Positions 42,446 through 53,715 of a stretch of 64,000 nucleotides of DNA are shown here, in pieces (position 1 is the stretch's first letter; each line of letters opens with the position of its first letter). The stretch is from Mesostigma viride (Eukaryota; Streptophyta; Mesostigmatophyceae; Mesostigmatales; Mesostigmataceae), in the NCBI GenBank assembly GCA_009746045.1, contig RPFO01000103.1:191001-255000 (forward strand). Direction: 5' to 3'. A model generated the notes under the pieces. The model saw only the letters and a list, made by a program, of their open reading frames with translations. It ran no database searches and was not told the DNA's origin. The position numbers and the translations under genes are program-made.

Positions 42446-42725
42446 TTAATTAATTAGTTAGTTAAACTCGTGCTCCGGTTGGGGAGTCACGGAGCACCAA
42501 AGTGCTTTTAATCCCTGTATGCATGTGCACAACGGTCCTGAGGAAGAAAGGGCAGAGACCCCCTTTCTCCTTCATGCCTAAGGCATGCCACAGCAGCAAT
42601 CGGACACGATAAACGATCCGGCAAGGTCTGTGGCTGCTGATAAAACCCGCGTGAACATATTATCAAAACAATTAGGAGCGTGGGCAAGGAAGCTAAGCTA
42701 TAGCTAGGACGTAGCATGGCTGCAG
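42446..42725 (-). mobile_element. SINE-like element with AATT tail, copy 1
   Basis: Tail AATTAATTAATTAGTTAGTT, stem-loop CTCCGGTTGGGGAG (42473-42486), then CAAAGTGCTTTTAATCCCTG and about 230 bp shared with 60130-60381. Runs leftward with no coding content. The second copy shows a clean target duplication. Confidence 0.6.
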
Positions 42726-42853
42726 CTGTACAAAGGCTACTAATGTAAGCAAAGGCTAGGGTTGGTTGTGTATACACCATGCGTTATAGCGGTGCACGTG
42801 AATAGTTAATTCTGCTGAGGCATGGCTGCCATGGCGGCAGTAACTACCAATGA

Positions 42854-43488
42854 TTAGCTAGGGCTACATATTCTAGCCCGCGGGGGGCGACCCGACATCT
42901 TGTGGTTGATCATCGGCAGGTCCCCGCCCCTCCGTCCAGTACACCTTTGGCTTCTGGGGGTCCTGCTAATTGTGGCGGAGGTATTCTGGCCACAGGTCGC
43001 GTCGCTGCTGCTGCTGAGCGGGGCCGTCAGGTCGTCGTCCAACGTCCAGGTGAGGTCGTGCAACCTCTTGCGATGAGAAAGGAACCGCTGCTTGTCCTCA
43101 GGCCGGGGGAGGGGAATGTGAGCAGGACTGCATGGTGGGGGAGCCGCCTTGTCCCGTGAGTGGGGAAGGCGGTGGCCGCACCCACGCAGTTCTATTATAC
43201 CTCACCTACCAGGGGCGCCCACATGAGGGTAAGGAGCTGGTCCTTGAGCTCGTCGGCAAGGGTGGTTGACCTCTCACCTGGCTTCTGGGGGAAGCGACGC
43301 AGCACCACTCGGCACTCGCGGCGAGCGGGGTCGGTGGCCTCCCGTTGTTTTGCCTGGAGAAGGTCTTCAAGCTCCCGGAGTTTCGTAGCGATGGCGTCAT
43401 CAGTGGTCGAGGCGGTCGCTGACCGCAGCACTGAGGTCTGCGCGTAGGAGTGCGGCGAGACTGAGAGGCTATCATCTGACATCACCAT
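42854..43488 (-). pseudogene. Two-part ORF related to the TLDDDLT family
   Basis: Leftward ATG at 43488 opens 97 codons, with a Ser-rich start, then KLRELEDLLQAKQREATD (helical) and RSTTLADELKDQLLTL, and a stop at 43195 next to a GTGAGG donor-like site. Further left, 42854-43090 reads DKQRFLSHRKRLHDLTWTLD and DDLTAPLSSSS, homologous to 23460-23545. An intron between the two parts is plausible. Family unknown, probably part of a mobile element. Confidence 0.4.
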
Positions 43489-43494
43489 ACTAAG

Positions 43495-43920
43495 GCCGTG
43501 AGCTCAGTGGCGCCTTGCATGGCCCGCTCATCCCGATCCACCGTGTAGCCCGCCGCCTGGCAACCACATGGCTAAGAGCCAGGGGGCGAGCCACAGAAAC
43601 GTCAATGAGCAAGTGCCCGCCACCTCCCTCAAAGTCCAGAACCACGATGTCAGGGCGGTGGTTGGGGGAGTAGAAAGCGCCGTGCCGCGTGCGCATCCTC
43701 AGACCGGATGTTCACGTGGCCGGGGGAAAACGGACCGTACCATGGCGAGCACCACCTTCAGAAGAACAGTGTGCAAGTACAAGTACTACCAATTCTGATT
43801 CTGTTGGCCACCCATGTATATGACAGGTGTATAGTGGGTCCCAGTGGGGTCCAAGGTCTGCCCGCAGCTGCCACAGGGCCGCCCTGCGGGAACAAGAGGT
43901 TGCGGGGCAAACAGTTGGTC
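43495..43920 (-). pseudogene. R2-like endonuclease fragment, family 3
   Basis: Encodes AFYSPNHRPDIVVLDFEGGG and HLLIDVSVARPLALSHVV, the P-D...D endonuclease core, plus the upstream CCHC region in another frame. Truncated at both ends. Its 5' limit is joined at TCAGATATAT to the next element. Confidence 0.65.
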
Positions 43921-44714
43921 TCAGATATATATTCATTGAGAATGATAGATTACGGAGGTGAGATAGGCATGCAACATAAGGAAAAACCCGATAACTGGGA
44001 GAATAACCCTGAAGAAATTAATAGTAATCTGACACAGACATCCAAGGATCACGCCAGCGGCACAAGGTACAACTAACTAGACATCACAAAACTACACGCA
44101 GCAACAGCGCTGCCGGCCCACCATGCAGGCCTGGAAGGGATCTAGACCGCATGGGTCGCGACAAAGTCGGCCCGGGTGCGGCGGAATAACACATCAGCCA
44201 CGGTGCGAGTGAGGGCGAGTGACAGGCGCTGCCGCCAATACGAGGACCACGTGCGGGCCGACCACGGGGCGGTCTGACCCTCGAGGTCGAGGCGGTCTTC
44301 ACGGCGCTGGCAGCACTCGTGGAAAAACTCCGCTGTCTTGGGGCCCATGGCCCCGAACTCCTCAAGGACAAAGGGGATGACCCGGTGGGGCCCCACATTG
44401 CCGTAGGAGGCAAACTTGTCGCGCTCAGCCACAGTGGCAGCAGCGCCGGCATCCACAGCCGCCCGGAGGATGTGGCGACCGGAAAGCGGCCGAGCCACGG
44501 AGACATCGATGAGCAGGTGGCAACCCTGCCCGTCGTAGTCAAGCACGGTAATGTCGGGGCGGTGGTTGGGTGAGTAGAGGGCGGCCCCATCCGCGTCCTC
44601 GCACTTGATGGTGGAGTGGGGAAAGACCGACCGAACCATGGCACACACCACCCGGAGGAGAGCGGTATGGAGATAGAGGAACCAGTTCTGGTTCTGCTGG
44701 CCACCCATGCACTC
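43921..44714 (-). mobile_element. R2-like element 3' portion, family 2, copy 1
   Basis: 5'-truncated at 44714 and running leftward to a 3' end ATTCTCAATGAATATATA at 43921-43945. The reading frame 44708-44142 is intact and the 3' untranslated region is about 200 bp. About 99 percent identical by eye to 60482-61335. Confidence 0.75.
44142..44708 (-). CDS. R2-type endonuclease domain, family 2, copy 1 (C-terminal part)
   Basis: 188 codons open from the Met in MGGQQNQNWFLYLHTALLRV. The restriction-like endonuclease core is SPNHRPDITVLDYDGQGC and HLLIDVSVARP, with the P-D...D catalytic pattern. The tail contains VIPFVLEEFGAMGPKTAEFF, CCQRREDRLDLEGQTAPW and RQRLSLALTRTVADVLFRR. This is the C-terminal quarter of an R2-like polyprotein which nicks the target DNA; RT is missing because of 5' truncation. 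The apparent start is just an internal Met. Confidence 0.8.
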   Translation of the reverse strand: MGGQQNQNWFLYLHTALLRVVCAMVRSVFPHSTIKCEDADGAALYSPNHRPDITVLDYDGQGCHLLIDVSVARPLSGRHILRAAVDAGAAATVAERDKFASYGNVGPHRVIPFVLEEFGAMGPKTAEFFHECCQRREDRLDLEGQTAPWSARTWSSYWRQRLSLALTRTVADVLFRRTRADFVATHAV

Positions 44715-44825
44715 AGATATATATATTAATTTCTTCAGGGTTATTCTCCCAGTTATCGGGTTTTTCCTTATGTTGCATGCCTATCTCACCTCCGTAATAA
44801 TCTATCATTCTCAATGAATATATAT
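44715..44825 (+). mobile_element. Short 3'-end fragment of family 2, rightward
   Basis: TTCTTCAGGG to ATTCTCAATGAATATATA, the same 3' end as 43921-44030 but in the opposite direction, bounded by ATATAT on both sides. Confidence 0.65.
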
Positions 44826-45690
44826 ATTAATAATATAATTACTTACAGCAGAGTGAAATCACTCAAACCAAAGCAAACACCCAGCTATAACCCTCTATAC
44901 AGAGCCATGTCAAATCTCTATACTACGATAAGACCAATGGAAACTCCTAACGGGAGGAACCTAATAGCCCTGCTGCACCGCAAAATCAGCCCGCGTACGG
45001 TGGAGCATGATGTCAGCCATGGCCCGAGTCAGCGCCACCGACAAGCGCTGACGCCAATATGACGTCCAGGTCCACGCCGACCATGAGGCCCGCTGGCCCT
45101 CCAGGTCCAGCCGGTCCTCCCGGAGCCGGCAACACTCCTTGAAGAAGGCGGAGGTCAGGGGCCCCATGGCCCCAAACTCCTCCAGGACTTAAAGGGCACC
45201 ACACGATGGTGCCCGACGTCGCCGTAGGCCAGGAGCTTGGCCCGCTCCGCCCGGTCCGCCGTGTAACCTGCCGTGAGGGAGGCCCCAGCCACGTGGCTAA
45301 GAGCCAAGGGCCGCGCCACCGAAACGTCGATAAGCAGATGCCGGCCACCCCCCTCAAAGTCCAGCACCACGATGTCAGGCCGGTGGTTGGGGGAATAGAA
45401 GGCAGCGCCATCCGCATCCTCGGACCGGATGTTCGCGTGGGGGAAAACCGACCGAATCATGGCGAGCACCACCGTCAGGAGGACAGTGTGCAAATACAAA
45501 TACCAATTCTGATTCTGTTGGCCCCCCATGCAGGAAAGGTAGTGAGTCCCCGTGGGATCCAGCGGCTGCCCACAGCTACCACAAGGCCGCCCGGCCGGAA
45601 CAAGAGGCTGCGGGGCAAATAGCTGGTGCCGGAGCGCCACCGAGTAGTGGCTGGGAGCCAAGGCGAATGGGGGGGCCATGGGAAGAGCAG
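44826..45690 (-). pseudogene. R2-like element 3' portion, family 1, copy 1
   Basis: Leftward, 5'-truncated at 45690. Frame 45745-45155 encodes CGSCGQPLDPTGTHYLSC (CCHC), then NHRPDIVVLDFEGGG and HLLIDVSVARP. A frameshift at the KSWRSLG segment (about 45188) moves the remaining RLDLEGQRASW part into another frame. The 3' untranslated part includes CTCCTAACGGGAG (44944-44956) and ends in TAAGTAATTATATTATTAAT. Confidence 0.75.
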
Positions 45691-45780
45691 ATATATATAT
45701 TATAGGTTTATAGCTGGGCGTTTGCTTTGGTTTGAGTGATTTCACTCTGTTGTAAGTAATTATATTTTTTAAAGATATAT
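45691..45780 (+). mobile_element. Short 3'-end fragment of family 1, rightward
   Basis: GGTTTATAGCTGGGCGTTTG to TAAGTAATTATATTTTTTAA, the family 1 3' end in reverse direction, facing the end of the next copy and making a large inverted repeat centred near 45780. Confidence 0.65.
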
Positions 45781-46440
45781 ATATTAAAAATATAATTACT
45801 TACAGCAGAGTGAAATCACTCAAACCAAAGCAAACGCCCAGCTATAAACCTATATACAGAGCCATGTCAAAGCTCTATACGACGATAAGACCAATGGAAA
45901 CGCCTAACGGGAGGAACCTAATAGCCCTGCTGCACCGCAAAATCAGCCCGCGTACGGCGGAGCATGATGTCAGCCATGGCCCGAGTCAGCGCCACCGACA
46001 AGCGCTGACGCCAATATGACGTCCAGGTCCGCGCCGACCATGGGGCCCGCTGGCCCTCCAGGTCCAGCCGGTCCTCCCGGAGCCGGCAACACTCCTTGAA
46101 GAAGGCGGAGGTCAGGGGCCCCATGGCCCCAAACTCCTCCAGGACTTAAAGGGCACCACACGATGGTGCCCGACGTCGCCGTAGGCCAGGAGCTTGGCCC
46201 GCTCCGCCCGGTCCGCCGTGTAACCTGCCGTGAGGGAGGCCCCAGCCACGTGGCTAAGAGCCAAGGGCCGCGCCACCGAAACGTCAATAAGCAGATGCCG
46301 GCCACCCCCCTCAAAGTCCAGCACCACGATGTCAGGCCGGTGGTTGGGGGAATAGAAGGCAGCGCCATCCGCATCCTCGGATCGGATGTTCGCGTGGGGG
46401 AAAACCGACCGAATCATGGCGAGCACCACCGTCAGGAGGA
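45781..46440 (-). pseudogene. R2-like element (main copy), 3' part with endonuclease
   Basis: Continues the main copy whose 5' part is at 53831-59206; the two are separated by the 7.4-kb insertion. Encodes VLLTVVLAMIRSVFPHANIR, then NHRPDIVVLDFEGGG/HLLIDVSVARP (endonuclease), and, after the same frameshift as the 44826 copy, RLDLEGQRAPWSARTWTSYW. The 3' end is TAAGTAATTATATTTTTAAT. The shared frameshift with copy 1 means that both derive from one already broken source. Confidence 0.8.
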
Positions 46441-46554
46441 CCCCAGGCACACCTGGAATTGTACTACATTTTTCAAATTGTACTTCAGTTTTGAAAGTTG
46501 CATTTTCATGCATTTAAAGGGTCAACTAAAGTCTTTGAGGAAAAAAAAGTTCGT

Positions 46555-47300
46555 CGGCGGCCGTTGCACCGTTGCACCGTTGCACCGTTGCACCGTTGCA
46601 CCTCAAATTGCATATATGCACACACGTTTGCACATGCAATGGTTATCCATGGGATTTATGTAGGTGGATGGGTCATGCAAGGGTTACCTAGATGCTCATG
46701 ACACCGTGCCACCGTGGCGCCGTTGCACCGTTGCACCGTTGCACCGTTGCACCTCAAATTGCATATAAACACACACCTTTGCACATACAATGGTTATCCA
46801 TTGGGATCTATCTAGGGTAATGGGTCATGCAAGGGTTACCTAGACATGCTCATGACACCGTTGCATCGTGGCATCGTGCCACCGTGCCACCTTGGCACCG
46901 TTGCACCGTTGCACCGTTGCACCGTTGCACCGTTGCACCTCAAATTGCATATAAACACACACCTTTGCACATGCAATTGTTATCCATGGGTTTTATGTAG
47001 GTGGATGGGTCATGCAAGGGTTACCTAGATGCTCATGACACCGTTGCACCGTTGCACCGTTGCACCGTTGCACCGTTGCACCGTTGCACCTTAAATTGCA
47101 TATAAACACACGTCTTTGCACGTGCATTGGTTATCCATTGGGATTTATCAAGGGTAATGGGTCATGCAAGGGTTACCTAGACATGCTCATGACACCGTTG
47201 CATCGTGGCATCGTGCCACCGTGCCACCGTGCCACCGTGCCACCGTGGCACCGTGGCACCGTTGCACCGTTGCACCGTTGCACCTCAAATTGCATTTAAA
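46555..47300 (+). repeat. Higher-order repeat built on GTTGCACC arrays
   Basis: Blocks of 3-6 GTTGCACC/GTGGCACC copies alternate with a roughly 110-bp spacer (CTCAAATTGCATATAAACAC ... GGGTTACCTAGATGCTCATG) five times. Confidence 0.9.
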
Positions 47301-47332
47301 CACACACCTTTCCGTTTTTCCGCGTTTTCCGC

Positions 47333-47388
47333 GGCCCGGCACTGAACGCAAATGGTTTTCACCTTTGCGGAGTGCCTGATCAGAACAC
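47333..47388. repeat. 55-bp hairpin repeat, copy 1
   Basis: GGCCCGGCACTGAACGCAAA through TTGCGGAGTGCCTGATCAG. Contains the hairpin CGCAAA(T)GG/CCTTTGCG. Matches 51989-52040. Confidence 0.8.
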
Positions 47389-47699
47389 ACCTTTGCACAT
47401 GCAATTGTTATCCATGGAGCCACCATGCCACCGTGCCACCGTGCCACCGTGCCACCTCCACAACGGTATGAAAGTGCCAAAAAATGCCCTTATAAGCCCT
47501 ACATGGAGCAAATTGAGTCCAAACATGCTAGATATTGGTAGGCAGCATGTCCAGGACACCAGTAGAAGGAATTTGACTTTCCAGAATTTTCCGACATCGG
47601 TTGGTCTATTTTTGGCATGTCTATTTTTAGCAACTTTCCAGATTTTAATATAAACAAATACCACTTAGTATGCAAATAAAGAGCTCCTGGCCTGGCTAT

Positions 47700-48270
47700 T
47701 TGCAGGTAGGCTAATGCTCATGTCTACCAACTGTGCACCAGGTCCCATGGTCATCTGACCTCATTTGGTGACAAACTGCCACCAAATGCTAGCAAAAACG
47801 CACTGTTTCACCACATCTCATTGCAGTTTCCATAGAAGGTGTGTTCAGTCGAGGCTGGAAATTTGCAATCACATTGCACATCATAAATGTAGACATGGCA
47901 CAAAAAATCAGGTCCATCGTACTGTATTTGGTAACAAAATGCCACCAAATGCTAGCAAAAATGTGCGTTTTTCGCGTTTTTTAGACACATTTCATGACAG
48001 TTTTCATACAAGATGTGCTCAGTTGGGGCTGGAAACTTGCAAGCATATTAAATATCATCATTGTAGACATTGCACAAAAATTCAGGTCCGTTGTACTTCA
48101 TTCATTGACAGCTCGCTACCAAATGTGAGAAAAAATGTGCGATTTTTGCATTTCCGCCACATTTCCAAGTGCAGTTTCCCATGCCAGGTGTGCTCAGTTG
48201 AGGCTGAAAACAAGCGCGCATGTTAATCATCATCATTTCAGACATTGCACAAAACTTAATTCAGGTCCAT
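47700..48270. repeat. Degenerate 165-180-bp tandem repeat, three copies
   Basis: Copies begin near 47765, 47927 and 48103, each with (A)CCAAATG..AG.AAAAA and CAGTTTCCATA..AGGTGTG(T/C)TCAGT blocks. It resembles the 184-bp satellite at 52060-53190 in style, sharing short motifs such as ATGCTAGCA. Confidence 0.6.
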
Positions 48271-49520
48271 CAAGTGTCATTGGGTTCACTGGTCCATGCA
48301 ACACCTGCCAGTTTCCAGCTAATCACTCAACCTTGGATGCAAAGTTCTTTTGTAACGGTATGGCCAACTCCCACCAACTGTGTTGCTAACTGTTCAGACC
48401 TTGCACAGATAATATAACACAACTTTTGTGACACATAGACAAAGATATATGAATATGAACAGTGGCTAGACATGGCTGTATATATGTGCATGTGGCCATG
48501 CTCAGGCAATTTTCAAGTAGGGGCTTGTTAGACATAAGAACTGCCAGCTGTCACGTTCGCTAGCATGATCAGTTCAAACCCACAGCATGCACGGTAGTCG
48601 CAAACTCAGCTTGGCAATGTAATAATCTAATCATGCCAGGCATCTTGGCGGTCGGCATGGCTGCGATGTGTTTTGTGCGCCTTGATTCGGTAGCAGCACA
48701 TCCCTTGGCAACCGGCCCGCCTGACTAAGGTTGCCACACATGGTCCTCTGCATCACCATGGATGTCCCCATGTCCCTGTCTCTGTTATAGGGGTTCACGT
48801 TGCTGGCGATGCAGCTTCCAAGTTGGACTAGATCTCCTCTGCCAGCGCTGTGGTGCATAGCCAGACAGCTCATACACTGCTCAGTTGCTACCTCGAGGTT
48901 GCCGGCTTGAAATGTGCCACCAAAGGACTACACTTGGCCGCCATCATACCTAGCATGAAGAAGCCACTGCACAACCCCGGTGAGCCGCTTGGCCACCATA
49001 CCGCAGTTGTCTTCAACAGATAGTGCAAGGCCAATGGCCTCTTCACAGGCACGTGCCTTGTGCTCATGCTCTTGCTCTGGCCCTTGTCAGCATGAGATGC
49101 ACGCCCTTGCATGCTTCACCATGTTTCTCCAAGCCATCCGTGACTACTTGCTTCAGAAATGTCATTCAACTCCTGCTCGTCCTCAGCCACCAGACTGCCA
49201 AACTAGCTGGTGCCCCATCCCTCACTTTGGCGAGGACTGCGATTCTGGCTAGCAGCTTAGCGATCGTGCGTGGTTGTGCCCGAGTTTCTGGGTGAGTGGC
49301 AGTGGCATTGGAGCAAGAGTTGTTGAGCATGTGCGTGTGTCTATCCTCTTGACAAACAACCCCTCGCACCCCTGACATTGAGGAGTTTGGCCATGTGCCA
49401 CATGGCAGGTTGCCAGAATTCCGCAAACATGCATCATAGGGAAATAAAGGATGGCTGGTTGAGCACACGACATGAGTAAACAAAACACACAGCGCTGGTG
49501 CTTTCCGATATCCCCTACAT
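48271..49520. other. Unassigned interior of the TIR element
   Basis: No repeat array, coding region or RNA recognised. Open frames are short and without recognisable motifs. Confidence 0.35.
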
Positions 49521-49523
49521 GTG

Positions 49524-50018
49524 AAGACCAAATGGTGGTGGCACGGAGTATAAAATTAATGGTGGTGGCACGCCGCCATTGTTGTTGTTGTTGTTGTGTC
49601 CCACGCCGCACACCGGTGGAGTACAATTTGGTGGTGGCACGGTGTGCCGGTGCAACGGTGCAACGGTGCAACGGTGCAACGGTGCAACGGTGCAACGGCC
49701 AGTGATTGGCCCGTTGCTGATTTGCTGACATGCAGCCTAATAAAAATTGGCCGCAAATTCGTCCGGTCGCACGTGGGCACAAGATTTGCGGCCAATTTTT
49801 ACTAGGCTGCATATCAGAAAATCAGCAACGGGCCAATCACTGGCCGTTGCACCGTTGCACCGTTGCACCGTTGCACCGTTGCACCGTTGCACCGGCACAC
49901 CGTGCCACCACCAAATTGTACTCCACCGGTGTGCGGCGTGGGACACAACAACAACAACAACAATGGCGGCGTGCCACCACCATTAATTTTGTACTCCGTG
50001 CCACCACCATTTGGTCTT
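49524..50018. repeat. 495-bp nearly perfect palindrome
   Basis: AAGACCAAATGGTGGTGGCA on the left and its reverse complement on the right. Inner arms carry GTTGTT/AACAAC triplets, a GCAACGGT array and GGCCGCAAAT around a short central spacer near 49765-49785. An internal foldback element sharing the GCACCGTT motif with the rest of the large element. Confidence 0.85.
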
Positions 50019-51335
50019 TACAGGGTCAGCTCACTTCCTTAGTGATTTCGGCACCTCAATTAGTGACAATTTTCGGTTCATTAGTACGGTTTACCCGAGA
50101 AATCTGGTCGGATACTGATTAGTGACAATTCGTACCCGACCAAATCCGATCCGAAAGCACTAACGACGCGAGTAATTAGTACATGCAACTCACTTCATTA
50201 GTATGATGGCGAGGTCGTCAGCTCGTGGAGCTATGGAGACGGCATTTCCCATTCTTGCTGCGAAAACAATCGTTTCAGAAAGAAATCTGTGAAAAAATCT
50301 CGTGCTTATGTGTATAATTGCTACATTTCTCAGTCTGCATCGCTCCACGCTGAGGTTGGAGTCATGCATATAGCGACCGATTGCGATGATCAAAGAATGA
50401 AAAACTGGGCTATCCGGAATCGTGTGAATCGTGTGCCTACAGCTGCCTACGTGACGCGATCACTTCAAAAAGGCGTCGAATGCGGGATACATCCATGGGC
50501 TCCATCGTACAGCATTTTTGGGGCGGACCGAGGTAGCTGCCGGTGGGAATGCCGTGAGAATACTGCGGAAACGTGCGTAAGTGAAAACTGGATACTGCTT
50601 GACCTCCGGAGCATCTGGTGAGCCGCAGTTCTGGTTTAGGGTGATAGGGTGGTTGAAAATGGAGGTCTAGTCAGGGTTTGTTATTATTTGTTGCGTTTCT
50701 TGCTGGAATTTTATTTTCCGGTGCTGTCGGTGGCCGCTGAAGAAATTCTTTGCGGGACCTAGGATGTGTGCTGTCCTTCCGTCTGGCACCGCTGCCGTGG
50801 ATTCGACGGCCGCAAACACCTGCATTGATAAATTGCCGCACCTGACTGCGTCAATGTTATGGATGCTCAGGGTATTATGGCGCCTTGAGTGTCATGTTGT
50901 CCATACGTCTTGCATGTGGCATTCATCTATGTAACCTTTTGCCTCTTGCTGTTGGTTGCTTTGCTTTTATGCGCTTTATTTCATTTCCTTGGTGGGATTA
51001 GCCTGTGGAAGGCGGCCTCCCTCCTGCATCCTGTGTCGGCAGACATACTGACAGGCAGGATGAAGTGCAGGCAGAGGGGCAGGCGAACAGCCGTTTATAT
51101 TTGCACACATGCTTGCCGCTGGTACGCTAGTTTGCGTGTATCTTTGCATGGTCATGTTTTGGCAGGCCTGGACAGATATGTTCAAATATGGTCGCATGCG
51201 TGCATGCACGCATGCATGAATGGGTTTACGCATGTTGCCAGCCACATAGGTAGGCACGTGGGAACGCTCGCAAGCTGACGACACTACCAGGTCAGGCTGG
51301 TCTGGACCTGGAAGACACACAGGAGGCAGGCAGCC
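50019..51335. other. Unassigned interior with a weak ORF
   Basis: ATTAGT(G/A)-containing repeats at 50038-50200. A 110-codon frame at 50289-50621 lacks an ATG start (begins GTG) and matches nothing recognised; it might be a remnant. The remainder is unremarkable. Confidence 0.3.
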
Positions 51336-51419
51336 TTGGATGGTGTGGTGGGGAGGGAGGGAGGGAGGGAGGGAGGGAGGAAGGGAGGAAGGGAGGGCAT
51401 GACTGCGTGCGTGCGTGGG

Positions 51420-51494
<75 letters not shown>

Positions 51495-51615
51495 CGTCCG
51501 TCCGTGCGTGCGTGCGTGTGTGGTTATATGGGTGGGTGGGTGGGTGGGTGGGTGGGTGGGTGGGTGGGTGGGTGGGTGGGTGGGTGGGTGGGTGGGTGGG
51601 TGGGTGGGTGGGGAA
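51336..51615 (+). repeat. (GGGA)n, (GTGC)n and (GGGT)n arrays
   Basis: Three tetranucleotide arrays in a row: GGGA (51350-51395), GTGC (51402-51520 with a CCGTCCGTCC break) and GGGT (51531-51611). Confidence 0.95.
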
Positions 51616-51988
51616 GGTGTGCTTTTTATTATGATGATTAGCTAAGTTACGTGTGTGTTGTTGATGTACATGTTGACGTTGTATCATGGGCGTGTGCCCC
51701 TAAGTCTGCCTTCCTGCAATATCACATAATATATCATCTAGATGTGTTGTTGGGAACCTGACTATATATCCCAAACTGGAATGGTTGACATTCAACTATG
51801 GGATGAAACCCACGAAAAACAATTACTAGGAACTGCCATTTTTGTGCTATGTTTGCTAGCATCTGTCACCTATTTGTCATGCAAACAGTCTGAATTTCTT
51901 GTGGGCAGTTAACATAGATGTTTTTATGAGCTGTGCAAATTTCTAGGCTTGACTGAGTTCATTGATATAGGCACCCATCATTGATATA

Positions 51989-52040
51989 GGCCTGGCACTG
52001 AACGCAAAGGTTTTCACCTTTGCGGAGTGTCTGATCAGAA
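51989..52040. repeat. 55-bp hairpin repeat, copy 2
   Basis: GGCCTGGCACTGAACGCAAA through TTGCGGAGTGTCTGATCAG, matching 47333-47388. The hairpin CGCAAAGG-TTTTCA-CCTTTGCG is perfect here. Confidence 0.85.
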
Positions 52041-52059
52041 TATAGGCACCCATGTGTTG

Positions 52060-53190
52060 GAAACCTTGGAAAACCAAGAAAAACTGCATTTGGGGGGGGG
52101 GGTTCGCTACCATCAGTCACCATTTTGTCATCCAACCACCCTGCAACTTTGTGGGCATGCTGCATGGGATGTGTTTAGAACATGTGCAAAGTCCCAGGCC
52201 CAACTGAGCTCTATTGGTGTCATTATGTATGCATATGTGTGATAAAACCCTTGGAAAACCAAGAAAAACTGCATTCTTGGGGTATTTATGCTAGCATTTG
52301 TCACCTATTTGTCATCCAACCAGCCTGCAACTTTGTGGGCATGCTGCATGGGATGTGTTTAGAACATGTGCAAAGTTCCAGGCCCAACTGAGCTCTATTG
52401 GTGTCATTATGTATGCATATGTGTGATAAAACCCTTGGAAAACCAAGAAAAACTGCATTCTTGGGGTATTTATGCTAGCATTTGTCACCTATTTGTCATC
52501 CAACCAGCCTGCAACTTTGTGGGCATGCTGCATGGGATGTGTTTAGAACATGTGCAAAGTTCCAGCTCCAACTGAGTTCATTTGGAGTCATTATGTATGC
52601 ATATGTGTGATAAAACCCTTGGAAAACCAAGAAAAACTGCATTTGGGGGTATTTATGCTAGCATTTGTCACCAATTTGTCATCCCACCAGCCTGAAACTT
52701 TGTGGGCATGCTGCATGGGATGTGTTTAGAACATGTGCAAAGTCCCAGGCCCAACTAAGTTCATTTGGAGTCATTATGTATGCATATGTGTGATAAAACC
52801 CTTGAAAAACCATGAAAAACTGCATTTTGGGGGTATTTATGCTACCATCAGTCACCTATTTGTCATCCAACCAGCCTGCAACTTCGTGGGCATGCTGCAT
52901 GGGATGTGTTTAGAACATGTGCAAAGTCCCAGGCCCAACTGAGTTCATTTGGAGTCATTATGTATGCATATGTGTGATAAAACCCTTGAAAAACCATGAA
53001 AAACTGCATTCTTGGGGTATTTATGCTAGAATTTGTCACCTATTTGTCATCCAACCAGCCTGCAACTTTGTGGGCATGCTGCATGGGATGTGCTTAGAAC
53101 ATGTGCAAAGTCCCAGGCCCAACTGAGTTCATTTGGAGTCTTTATATATGCATACATGCCAGAAAGTGCTGAAAATACGGTATTCTTTGC
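52060..53190 (+). repeat. 184-bp satellite, about six copies
   Basis: The unit runs from GGAAAACCAAGAAAAACTGC through CAACTTTGTGGGCATGCTGC to TATGCATATGTGTGATAAAA. Copies start about every 184 bases (for example 52182, 52366, 52733, 52917 in the same unit position) and are roughly 90 percent alike by eye. Short open frames recur because of the repeat only. Confidence 0.92.
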
Positions 53191-53374
53191 TAGCAAATGT
53201 CACCATGTTACCATGCTGCCGACTCCCAAATTTTTTTTTGACCACATGGCATCATAAGATATCTGATAAGGAACCTTGGTGCCAAATTTGAGGTCAAACT
53301 GACCATTATTCCTTCTCCAAATAATTTCCAGGGGAAGAAAATGGGTTTTCGGATTTTAATGTGTGTGTCAAGAC

Positions 53375-53715
53375 ATGTCACGGTGGCACGGTGGCACGGT
53401 GGCACGGTGGCACGGTGGCACGGTGGCACGGTGGCACAGTGGCATCCCACGTTGGGCAGTGCTTGTGGGCAATATAACATTAGTATTGGACGTTATGTTA
53501 CCTCGTGACACCATACAAAATCATAAAATGGTAGTTTTATGGTGCAACGGTGCAACGGTGCAACGGTGCAACGGTGGCACAGTGGCACCCCACTTTAGGC
53601 AGTGCTTGTGGACATTATAACATTAGTATTGGACGTTAGGTTACCTCGTGACACCATACAAAATCATAAAATGGTAGTTTTATGGTGCAACGGTGCAACG
53701 GTGCAACGGTGTCAA
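53375..53715 (+). repeat. GGTGGCAC/GGTGCAAC arrays with a duplicated spacer
   Basis: A GTGGCACG array (53380-53440), a spacer with GGCAGTGCTTGTGG and ATTAGTATTGGACGTTA, a GGTGCAAC array, a near-identical spacer (53587-53680) and a final array. Mirror image of the motif near the left end of the element. Confidence 0.9.

Noticed and set aside
50289..50621. 110-codon ORF as transposase remnant of the TIR element
   Set aside because: No ATG start and no recognisable DDE, helix-turn-helix or zinc-finger pattern; kept only as an unassigned frame.
52182..53126. Five nearly identical 69-codon ORFs in tandem (MCKVPGPTELYW...)
   Set aside because: They recur at exactly the 184-bp satellite period and have no coding signature.
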